Source of the DNA: Methanobrevibacter sp.
GTDB lineage: Archaea; Methanobacteriota; Methanobacteria; Methanobacteriales; Methanobacteriaceae
Assembly: GCA_016838945.1 (NCBI GenBank)
Contig: JADLKP010000120.1
Span: 1-6,756 of the forward strand
Direction of reading: 5' to 3'
DNA length: 6,756 bases
Position 1 is the first letter of the stretch; the number at the start of each line of letters is the position of its first letter. This document shows, piece by piece, positions 1 to 4,906 of the stretch. The notes beneath the pieces were generated by a model. That model saw only the letters and a program-made list of their open reading frames with translations. It searched no databases and had not been told where the DNA came from. The position numbers were made by a program, and so were the translations under genes.

Positions 1-68
1 ATTTTTTTTCACGAATTCAGGAATTGCATTGGTCTAGGTATCTAAAAATAATAATTAAAATTATTAAC

Positions 69-76
69 TATAAAAT
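69..76 (+). promoter_or_regulatory. Possible TATA box for the 97-822 gene
   Basis: CTATAAAA is the best TATA-like octamer in the leader. Its distance of about 24 nt to the ATG would imply a nearly leaderless message, leaving little room for the TTGAT ribosome site at 89-93. The A/T run at 41-60 is an alternative box that would leave a short leader. The choice cannot be made from sequence alone. Confidence 0.3.
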
Positions 77-96
77 CAAAAGATATAATTGATATT

Positions 97-822
97 ATGA
101 AAGTAGTAGCTATTGGTGCAGATATTTCAAGCAATGATGTTTCTGTTTCCGATTCATTGGTTAAGAATATAGAAAATGATATTCCTAAGCTTTTGGAATT
201 GGGAGCAAGAAAAGCGGCTTTAACAAATGTCACTGGTGATGATGTGGTTGTCACCGCTTTTGTTGAAGATGAGCTTTTGGAAACAATCAATGCAGGCATT
301 GTAGAAATATTAAGGGATAATGCAGAGCATACTGGTGACTTGGATGGGATTTCACAAGATCCGGATGAAGGTGGGGAGGGAATCTCCTATGCGGAAGCAA
401 ATCTTGAGGAAGCAGTCTATCAAGATGCAATCGTCATGGCCTTTGACACTTACGGTGGAGAAGGATTTGTCGCAGATGTTGCTAATTCTGCCATTGATGC
501 AGCAACTGGAATGAAAGCTGTAACTGGAATAAGCGATAGGATAGGTACTAGAAAAGACATTCCCGGAGTAGGATATGTATCTACAAGCGCTACAGATGAT
601 CCTGTTGTAGTGGTTTCAGTCAATGAATTGGAACAGGTTGCTGTAGTTGCAAGTGCAATGATTGGTGCAGCTTTAGGTAATAAAAACACTTATCTTGTAA
701 GAAAACACACCCCTTGCAATGTGCTTCCAGGTAGTGTATTGGTATCTGTAACTGCAATAATGAATGGAAATATGATTGATTTATCTATACCATTTGAAAA
801 CAAAACAAGAATTTTAGGTTAA
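97..822 (+). CDS. Conserved-looking protein of unknown function, 241 aa
   Basis: I do not recognise the family. The protein is acidic and probably cytosolic: there is no signal peptide or membrane segment. It begins with a hydrophobic strand (MKVVAIGADI). A strongly acidic Gly/Asp-rich stretch at residues 79-97 leads into GISYAEA (95-101). A Gly/Ala-rich core at 119-145 contains TYGGEGF and AATGMKAVTG. A further strand-rich part, with IPGVGYVSTSATDDP at 155-169, follows. The only cysteine is C207 (HTPCNVLPGS). The even composition and gene-like GC content argue that it is real and folded. The start is ATG 97, seven bases after the weak Shine-Dalgarno core TTGAT (89-93), matching the TGAT-ATT-ATG spacing of other genes here. 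A T-rich region follows, so it is probably transcribed alone. Its function cannot be inferred from the neighbours. I am confident it is a gene and have no confident product. Confidence 0.85.
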   Translation: MKVVAIGADISSNDVSVSDSLVKNIENDIPKLLELGARKAALTNVTGDDVVVTAFVEDELLETINAGIVEILRDNAEHTGDLDGISQDPDEGGEGISYAEANLEEAVYQDAIVMAFDTYGGEGFVADVANSAIDAATGMKAVTGISDRIGTRKDIPGVGYVSTSATDDPVVVVSVNELEQVAVVASAMIGAALGNKNTYLVRKHTPCNVLPGSVLVSVTAIMNGNMIDLSIPFENKTRILG

Positions 823-832
823 GTGTAATTTT

Positions 833-867
833 AATTAATTTTAGGTGCAATTAATTTAAAGTTTTTT
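833..867 (+). terminator. Weak hairpin plus T-run after the 97-822 gene
   Basis: Two copies of AATTAATT (833-840 and 849-856) can pair as an 8-bp all-A/T stem with an 8-nt loop, TTAGGTGC. A run of six T follows at 862-867. The stem is weak. A longer T-rich stretch at 918-946 is an alternative or additional termination zone, since archaeal RNA polymerase can stop on U-tracts alone. Confidence 0.35.
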
Positions 868-967
868 AAGGAAGTATTAATATAATAATGCCTATATTAG
901 AGTATTCTTTATTAAAATTTTTTTTTCTGATTTTTTCTCATTTTCATGCTTTAAAATTGTACAAAAA

Positions 968-979
968 TTATATATTAAA
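968..979 (+). promoter_or_regulatory. TATA box of the PAP2 gene
   Basis: TTATATATTAAA lies about 24-35 nt before the ATG at 1003. The usual archaeal TATA-to-start distance puts the transcription start at about 998-1003. The sequence between box and ATG is pure A/T with no Shine-Dalgarno core, so a leaderless or near-leaderless transcript is the simplest reading. Confidence 0.45.
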
Positions 980-1002
980 ATTTAATTAAAAAAATTAATT
1001 TT

Positions 1003-1563
1003 ATGAGAAGTGATATTTTGGGAAACATACAAATTGATTTGTTATATTTTATTAATAATGGATTGCAAAATCCGATTTTGGATAAGATAGTTCCTATAAT
1101 ATATTCAATCACTGATGTAAGAGTGATTTTTGCCTTGATTTTATTGGTTTTAATAGGATCCAAGATATTGAAAAAAGATAGGATATTTAAAATAGCATGC
1201 TTATGTTTTGCTGCATATTGTCTTTCAATTGTCTTTATAATGATATCCAAAAGTTTTTATCCTAGCATCAGGCCTTTCATAGCATTAGAAGGTATAAGAT
1301 TAACTGTTCATGACAATGGCTTTTATTCCTTTCCCTCAGGCCATTTTGGCATTTCAATGACTGTGCTTTCAGTAATTTTATTGACTGCGGATAAATATAA
1401 ACATGAATTATTAGCTCTTTCAGCCATATATTTGTTGATTTTATCATTTGTAGTGCTATATGGAGGAGTCCACTATCCTGTTGACATTCTAGGAGGTGGA
1501 ATAATCGGTTTTATTTCAGCATTTACTGTTGTACGTTTGTGTGGTAATTATATTAATATATAA
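1003..1563 (+). CDS. PAP2-family membrane phosphatase with an altered C3 motif
   Basis: This is an integral membrane protein of the PAP2 / type 2 phosphatidic acid phosphatase superfamily, whose members remove phosphate from lipid or polyprenyl phosphates at the membrane. Motif C1 (K-x6-RP) is seen as K83, R90, P91. Motif C2 (PSGH) is P111-H114, with the family's general-acid histidine at H114. Motif C3 is partial: the nucleophile H157 and D161 are present in GGVHYPVD, but the usual Ser-Arg five residues before the histidine is V150-V151. Hydrophobic segments lie near residues 38-55, 62-82, 115-129, 134-153 and 163-178, as expected for a membrane protein of this length. ATG 1003 has no ribosome site, and the TATA box position suggests a leaderless message. 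The substrate cannot be told; phosphatidate, undecaprenyl or archaeal polyprenyl diphosphates are possible. Fold assignment is secure; activity is uncertain because of the missing arginine. Confidence 0.88.
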   Translation: MRSDILGNIQIDLLYFINNGLQNPILDKIVPIIYSITDVRVIFALILLVLIGSKILKKDRIFKIACLCFAAYCLSIVFIMISKSFYPSIRPFIALEGIRLTVHDNGFYSFPSGHFGISMTVLSVILLTADKYKHELLALSAIYLLILSFVVLYGGVHYPVDILGGGIIGFISAFTVVRLCGNYINI

Positions 1564-1762
1564 ATCACACCTTTAATTCCATTATTTCTATACTATTTTT
1601 TTAAATAAATGATTAACTATTTAATATTTAAAAGCTATATATAATATTGATTAATAATTTTTTAGATTATTATCTACTTTAAATTAATTAAAAATAATTA
1701 TACAATTAAAATTTTTAAAATTAAAAATTATTAAAAAATTATTAAAAATCGATTGTGATAAA
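1564..1762 (+). other. AT-rich intergenic gap without a gene
   Basis: These 199 bases hold no open frame with a start and ribosome site. A run of seven T at 1596-1602 is a possible termination tract for the PAP2 gene, without a clear hairpin. The rest is nearly pure A/T and must carry the sucD promoter, but several TATA-like strings compete and I cannot single one out. GTGAT at 1755-1759 is the sucD ribosome site, 3 nt before the ATG. Confidence 0.5.
1723..1744 (+). repeat. Two tandem copies of an 11-mer before sucD
   Basis: AAAAATTATTA occurs twice in perfect tandem (1723-1733 and 1734-1744), ending 10 nt before the sucD ribosome site. A third copy begins (AAAA) and then breaks off. It may be simple A/T repeat drift or a promoter-proximal element. 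Confidence 0.6.
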
Positions 1763-2629
1763 ATGATAATATTAAATGAAAATACAAAATGTTTGGTACA
1801 AGGAATCACTGGTAAACAAGGACAATTCCATACCGAGCAAATGATGAAATACAACACAAACATTGTAGCAGGTGTAACTCCAGGTAAAGGTGGTCAAGAA
1901 GTTTGTGGAGTTCCTGTTTTTGATTCTATTGAAGAGGCTAAAGAGAATGTTGATGTAAATGCATCAATCATATTTGTACCGGCTCCTTTTGCAAAGGATG
2001 CTGCATTTGAATCCATTGAGCATTTGGATTTGGTAATTATTATTACAGAACACATACCTATTCATGACACTATGGAAATCATGGCTTATGCAAAGGAAAA
2101 GGGAGTAACTGTCATTGGACCTAACACTCCAGGAGTTATCTCCCCTAAAGTGGGAAAACTAGGTATTATGCCTACCCATATCTTTTCTGAAGGAAGCGTA
2201 GGTGTAATTTCAAGAAGCGGTACATTAACCTATGAGATTGCAAGCCAATTGACTCGTGCAGAAATAGGACAAAGCACTTGTGTAGGTATTGGAGGGGATC
2301 CAGTTATCGGAACTCCATATATTGAAGTCTTGAAGATGTTTGAAGAAGACCCTGAAACAACTGAAATCGTATTGATCGGTGAAATCGGCGGCGGAGCTGA
2401 AGAGGCTGCAGCAGAATATATCAAGGACAACATCACCAAACCTGTTGTTGCTTATATTGCAGGTCTTTCTGCACCTCCTGGAAAAAGGATGGGTCACGCA
2501 GGTGCAATCATTGCAGGCAATTCAGGTACTGCAAAAAGTAAAATGGAAGCTTTAGCTGCTGCTGGTGTTAAAGTGGCAAGCAAACCTTCTGAAATTGTAG
2601 AGTTTATTAAGGAAGCTCGTGGAGAATAA
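1763..2629 (+). CDS. sucD: Succinyl-CoA ligase (ADP-forming), alpha subunit
   Basis: This is the alpha subunit of succinyl-CoA synthetase, which with a beta subunit interconverts succinate + CoA + ATP and succinyl-CoA + ADP + phosphate through a phosphohistidine. In methanogens it serves the partial TCA route towards 2-oxoglutarate. Visible hallmarks are the N-terminal CoA-binding Rossmann loop GITGKQG (14-20), GPNTPGVI (119-126), SRSGTLTYE (150-158), GIGGDPVIGT (175-184), GEIGGGAEE (206-214, with E207 matching the glutamate that positions the histidine) and the family signature APPGKRMGHAGA (237-248), in which H245 is the phosphorylated histidine. At 288 aa it is full length for the family. 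ATG 1763 follows GTGAT by 3 nt. No beta subunit (sucC) is in this window, so the partner is encoded elsewhere. hmgA follows after 119 nt in the same direction, but a good terminator lies between them. Confidence 0.97.
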   Translation: MIILNENTKCLVQGITGKQGQFHTEQMMKYNTNIVAGVTPGKGGQEVCGVPVFDSIEEAKENVDVNASIIFVPAPFAKDAAFESIEHLDLVIIITEHIPIHDTMEIMAYAKEKGVTVIGPNTPGVISPKVGKLGIMPTHIFSEGSVGVISRSGTLTYEIASQLTRAEIGQSTCVGIGGDPVIGTPYIEVLKMFEEDPETTEIVLIGEIGGGAEEAAAEYIKDNITKPVVAYIAGLSAPPGKRMGHAGAIIAGNSGTAKSKMEALAAAGVKVASKPSEIVEFIKEARGE

Positions 2630-2667
2630 ATTCTCCTTTCTTTTTTTATTTTTTATTTTATTTTATT
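2621..2667 (+). terminator. Hairpin-plus-T-run terminator overlapping the sucD stop
   Basis: GGAGAA (2621-2626) and TTCTCC (2631-2636) form a perfect 6-bp stem. The 4-nt loop TAAA carries the sucD stop codon at 2627-2629. A T-rich tract broken only by single A and C bases follows to about 2667. The stem is GC-richer than its surroundings, which supports a real structure. Confidence 0.65.
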
Positions 2668-2674
2668 CAAATAC

Positions 2675-2684
2675 TTTAAATTAA
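2675..2684 (+). promoter_or_regulatory. Possible TATA box for hmgA
   Basis: TTTAAATTAA would place transcription start near 2700-2710 and leave a leader of about 40-50 nt containing the ribosome site GTGAT (2741-2745). A second A/T box at 2716-2727 is too close to the start to leave that ribosome site intact. The terminator after sucD favours a separate promoter for hmgA. Confidence 0.3.
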
Positions 2685-2748
2685 TGAGAATTAAAAACTA
2701 TTGGTTTAAATGCTGTTTTTAAAAATAAGCTATTTCTAGAGTGATATT

Positions 2749-3951
2749 ATGGATAAGGAAGAAATCATTGAAAAATTATTGGCTGGTGAAATGAAACTTT
2801 ATCAAATTGACAAGTATACCCAAACAGCTACTGAAGCTTTAGATATTAGAAGAGAGTTTATAGAAAGGTATTCAGATTGCAGGCTTGATCAAATATCCAA
2901 CTATACCTTGGATATGGAACTTGCATTTGCTAAAAATATTGAAAATCCTATAGGAACCATACAAGTGCCTATTGGAGTTGCAGGGCCTGTAACAATCAAT
3001 GGGGAACATGCAAAAGATGATTTCTTCATACCTCTTGCAACATCTGAAGGTGCATTGCTTGCATCTGTCAACAGAGGCTGCTCTGCAATCACTGCAGCGG
3101 GAGGGGTTAATGCAAGAGTCATTGGGGATAAGATGACAAGAGCTCCTGTAATAAAAACAGAATCTGTAGTTGAAGCAGTGAAAGTCAAGCAATGGTTTGA
3201 AAATAAGTTTGACGAAATTAAGGAAATCGCCGAATCCACTACCAGTCATGGAAAATTAATCAAGGTTGATCCAATTATCATTGTAGGAAATTATGTTTAT
3301 CCACGTTTCTGCTACTCAACTGGAGACAGTATGGGTATGAATATGGTAACAATAGCTACTGAAAAGGTTTTAGAGAAATTATATGAAGATTTAGGTGTTC
3401 ATGCCATCGCATTAAGCGGAAACCTTTGTGTAGATAAGAAACCTGCAGCAATCAATGTTGTTGAAGGTAGAGGTAAAACAGTTGTTGCAGATATCTTGAT
3501 TCCTGAAGCTATTGTAAGAACAAAGCTTAAGACAACTGCAAAAGCTATTGAAGAAGTAAATGTGGCTAAAAACCTAATCGGCTCTGCAGCAGCAGGAAGC
3601 ATGGCATACAATGCTCATTTTGCCAATATGATTGGGGCACTTTTCCTTGCTACAGGTCAGGATGCTGCACATGTGGTGGAAGGTTCTCTTGGCATAACTA
3701 CTGCTGAAGATAGGGACGGAGATTTATATTTCTCTGTAAACATGTCTGATTTACCAATTGCAACCATTGGTGGTGGAACAAGACTTGAAACCGCTAATGA
3801 AGGATTGCAGATTCTTGGATGTGCAGGAAGCGGCAATGTAAACAAGTTTGCTGAAATTGTCATTTCAACTGTTTTAGCTGGTGAATTGTCATTGGTTGGT
3901 GCATTGGCTGCTGGTCATTTAGCTAAAGCTCACAAAGAATTAGGAAGATAA
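2749..3951 (+). CDS. hmgA: 3-hydroxy-3-methylglutaryl-CoA reductase (NADPH), class I
   Basis: The enzyme reduces HMG-CoA to mevalonate with two NADPH, the committed step towards the isoprenoid chains of archaeal ether lipids. All catalytic residues can be placed by comparison with the human enzyme: E100 in ATSEGALLASVNRG, K230 in DKKPAAIN, D305 in GQDAAHVVEG and H390 in GHLAKAH. The dinucleotide-binding motif DSMGMNM is at 193-199, and the HMG-CoA-binding stretch ENPIG...PIGVAGP spans 66-80. The length of 400 aa is that of a soluble archaeal class I enzyme: only the catalytic part, without the sterol-sensing membrane domain of eukaryotes. The motifs DKKPAA and GQDAA are class I features. ATG 2749 follows GTGAT-ATT, the normal start pattern in this window. 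sucD lies just upstream and both use CoA thioesters, but no direct metabolic coupling follows from that. Confidence 0.98.
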   Translation: MDKEEIIEKLLAGEMKLYQIDKYTQTATEALDIRREFIERYSDCRLDQISNYTLDMELAFAKNIENPIGTIQVPIGVAGPVTINGEHAKDDFFIPLATSEGALLASVNRGCSAITAAGGVNARVIGDKMTRAPVIKTESVVEAVKVKQWFENKFDEIKEIAESTTSHGKLIKVDPIIIVGNYVYPRFCYSTGDSMGMNMVTIATEKVLEKLYEDLGVHAIALSGNLCVDKKPAAINVVEGRGKTVVADILIPEAIVRTKLKTTAKAIEEVNVAKNLIGSAAAGSMAYNAHFANMIGALFLATGQDAAHVVEGSLGITTAEDRDGDLYFSVNMSDLPIATIGGGTRLETANEGLQILGCAGSGNVNKFAEIVISTVLAGELSLVGALAAGHLAKAHKELGR

Positions 3952-3982
3952 TTGAATTTCAATTATCTTTTTTTATTTTTTT
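3947..3982 (+). terminator. Perfect hairpin-plus-T-run terminator overlapping the hmgA stop
   Basis: GATAATTGAA (3947-3956) and TTCAATTATC (3958-3967) are perfect reverse complements around a single T. A realistic hairpin would keep about 8-9 pairs with a 3-5 nt loop. T7-A-T7 follows directly (3968-3982). The stop codon TAA (3949-3951) lies within the left arm, so the message has almost no 3' untranslated region before the stem. Confidence 0.75.
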
Positions 3983-4047
3983 AATATTATTTTTTATTCT
4001 AAATATTTTATTAATTATTTAACTGATTTTAACAATTAATGATTATT

Positions 4048-4434
4048 ATGTCTGAAGAAGAGTATATTGATTTTAAGAAGGAATTTGAAGATTTTAAGAA
4101 AGAATTGGAAAATAGCAGACCTATTTTTGATGATGATTCAATAGAATTCAATGATTTTGATAACTTAATTTTCGATTCTGAAGATTCAGATGATTTGAAT
4201 GATTTAAATAATTCTAATAATTTAAATAATTCCAATACAAATATAAATGATTTTCCTAAAATCGCTCTTGAAACAGATGACATATTATTAAATTTGATCA
4301 TTAAGAAGAATTATTCAAAAATTGAAGATTTGGAGGAAAGAAAAAAGGATTTTTTCAATGATTTAAGGCAGTTCATTGATGAATTTGAATCAACTGAAGA
4401 GTCTAATCAATTGATGAAATATTATGAAAAATAG
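4048..4434 (+). CDS. Acidic low-complexity protein with Asn/Asp-rich linker, 128 aa
   Basis: I do not recognise a family. I chose ATG 4048 (MSEEEYIDF) because TGAT at 4040-4043 sits 4 nt before it, close to the other starts here. An in-frame ATG at 4039 would add three residues and has no ribosome site. There are three parts. An amphipathic helix with FKKEFEDFKKELE spacing covers roughly residues 9-23 and could form a short coiled coil. A very acidic, then Asn-rich disordered linker covers about residues 28-67; part of it comes from an 18-nt tandem duplication. A charged helical C-terminal part (residues 68-128) contains IEDLEERKKDFFNDLRQFIDEFE, written here only as its position, about 93-115. 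There is no signal peptide, membrane segment or cysteine. It is probably soluble, and may be lineage-specific. Function is unknown; partner binding through the two helical ends is only a guess. Confidence 0.75.
   Translation: MSEEEYIDFKKEFEDFKKELENSRPIFDDDSIEFNDFDNLIFDSEDSDDLNDLNNSNNLNNSNTNINDFPKIALETDDILLNLIIKKNYSKIEDLEERKKDFFNDLRQFIDEFESTEESNQLMKYYEK
4202..4237 (+). repeat. 18-nt in-frame tandem duplication
   Basis: Two adjacent 18-nt units (4202-4219 and 4220-4237) of the form ATTTAAATAATTCYAATA differ at one base (T4215 versus C4233). Being six codons long, the duplication keeps the frame and doubles an LNNSN-type peptide in the linker of the 4048-4434 protein. Confidence 0.8.
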
Positions 4435-4470
4435 AATTTAGGCCATATTTTTAAGAATTAATTATAATAA

Positions 4471-4478
4471 TATAAATA
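4471..4478 (+). promoter_or_regulatory. TATA box of the zinc-ribbon gene
   Basis: TATAAATA in an A/T-rich setting would place transcription start near 4498-4504. That gives a leader of about 45 nt which includes the whole palindrome 4511-4535 and the strong ribosome site. No clear terminator follows the preceding gene, so read-through from it is also possible. Confidence 0.4.
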
Positions 4479-4510
4479 CTAAAATGGACATAATTAAAAT
4501 TACATAAAAA

Positions 4511-4535
4511 CAATAGTTATATTTTATAACTATTG
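4511..4535 (+). promoter_or_regulatory. Perfect 25-nt inverted repeat touching the ribosome site
   Basis: CAATAGTTATA (4511-4521) and TATAACTATTG (4525-4535) are exact reverse complements separated by TTT. The last base, G4535, is also the first base of the ribosome site GAGGTGAT. As RNA it would form an 11-bp hairpin directly before the ribosome site; as DNA it resembles a two-fold-symmetric operator just downstream of the predicted transcription start. There is no T-run after it, which speaks against a terminator. Which role applies cannot be told from sequence. Confidence 0.6.
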
Positions 4536-4545
4536 AGGTGATATT

Positions 4546-4701
4546 ATGTGTAGTTCTGGAGGCCCAATGGCCGAACTTTCAATGAAAAAATTGAAAACAA
4601 AAAAATATAAATGCTTGGATTGTGGAAATGACTTTAAAGGATTAGGTAAAAAGGTTATCTGTCCTTCATGTCAAAGTGACAATGTAGAAGAGCAAGAATA
4701 A
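4546..4701 (+). CDS. Small zinc-ribbon protein, 51 aa
   Basis: ATG 4546 follows one of the two best ribosome sites of the window, GAGGTGAT (4535-4542), by 3 nt, and the frame runs 51 codons to TAA at 4699-4701. The N-terminus MCSSGGPMAELSMKKLK is followed by a basic stretch (KTKKYK). Then come two Cys-x2-Cys knuckles: C23-C26 (CLDCG) and C39-C42 (CPSC), 12 residues apart, typical of a rubredoxin-like zinc ribbon. The tail is acidic. Small zinc ribbons like this are common in archaea and usually bind nucleic acid or partner proteins; the exact role here is unknown. It has its own predicted TATA box, a palindromic leader and a hairpin terminator 25 nt after the stop, so it looks like a single-gene transcript. 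C2 is outside the ribbon and may be free. Confidence 0.88.
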   Translation: MCSSGGPMAELSMKKLKTKKYKCLDCGNDFKGLGKKVICPSCQSDNVEEQE

Positions 4702-4726
4702 GTATATTATTATTTTAAGTTGTTTT

Positions 4727-4760
4727 AGAGTAAATTTCATATTTACTCTTTTAAACTTTT
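4727..4760 (+). terminator. Hairpin-plus-T-run terminator of the zinc-ribbon gene
   Basis: AGAGTAAAT (4727-4735) and ATTTACTCT (4741-4749) form a perfect 9-bp stem with the 5-nt loop TTCAT. TTT-AAAC-TTTT and further T-rich sequence follow. It lies 25 nt after the stop codon. Confidence 0.65.
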
Positions 4761-4768
4761 TTTATTAT

Positions 4769-4849
4769 TTTTAGTTATTTTAGTTATTTTAACTATTTTA
4801 GTTATTTTAACTATTTTAGTTATTTTAGTTATTTTAACTATTTTAGCTA
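4769..4849 (+). repeat. Nine tandem 9-nt repeats, TTTTAGTTA / TTTTAACTA
   Basis: The array has exactly nine 9-nt units with no indel. Units 1, 2, 4, 6 and 7 are TTTTAGTTA. Units 3, 5 and 8 are TTTTAACTA. Unit 9 is TTTTAGCTA. A decayed unit follows at 4850-4859. The hexamers TAGTTA and TAACTA are reverse complements, and TAGCTA is its own complement, so neighbouring units can form 6-bp stems with TTT loops (for example 4781-4795). The array ends 57 nt before the next start codon. It fills most of the 205-nt gap 4702-4906, which holds no further gene. Confidence 0.85.
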
Positions 4850-4906
4850 TTTCAGATTATTTTTTAGAATTTTATTCAATGTAATTTTTATCATTTAGGC
4901 GATATT

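Noticed and set aside
1..45. Possible last codons of an upstream gene (frame ending TAA 43-45, or another frame ending TAG 35-37).
   Set aside because: The GC content of 10-40 looks coding, but two frames compete, only about a dozen residues are visible, and neither gives a recognisable motif.
888..989. Short open frame of 33 codons starting ATG 888.
   Set aside because: It has no ribosome site, consists mostly of Phe/Leu/Lys/Tyr from T- and A-runs, and overlaps the termination and promoter zone.
1003..1563. Frameshift explaining the missing arginine in the PAP2 C3 motif.
   Set aside because: The frame is continuous through H157, D161 and the last membrane segment, so a substitution is simpler than a compensated frameshift.
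2872..3249. Minus-strand frames opposite hmgA and other long overlaps on either strand (for example 320-514 and 975-1250).
   Set aside because: These are shadows of well-supported genes, without their own ribosome sites or recognisable domains.
4029..4301. Minus-strand open frame opposite the acidic low-complexity gene.
   Set aside because: Its Ser/Leu/Lys-rich product mirrors the GAT/GAA/AAT-rich codons of the real gene; there is no ribosome site or family likeness.
4511..4535. Terminator of the preceding acidic-protein gene.
   Set aside because: The hairpin lies 77 nt after that stop, has no T-run behind it and runs straight into a ribosome site.
4771..4849. Hydrophobic repeat peptide (Leu-Val-Ile)n readable through the 9-mer array.
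   Set aside because: There is no start codon or ribosome site, it is not in frame with the gene at 4907, and a 9-nt repeat is open in some frames simply because its unit is three codons long.
4769..4849. CRISPR array.
   Set aside because: The units are 9 nt and directly adjacent with no spacers, and there are no cas genes nearby.
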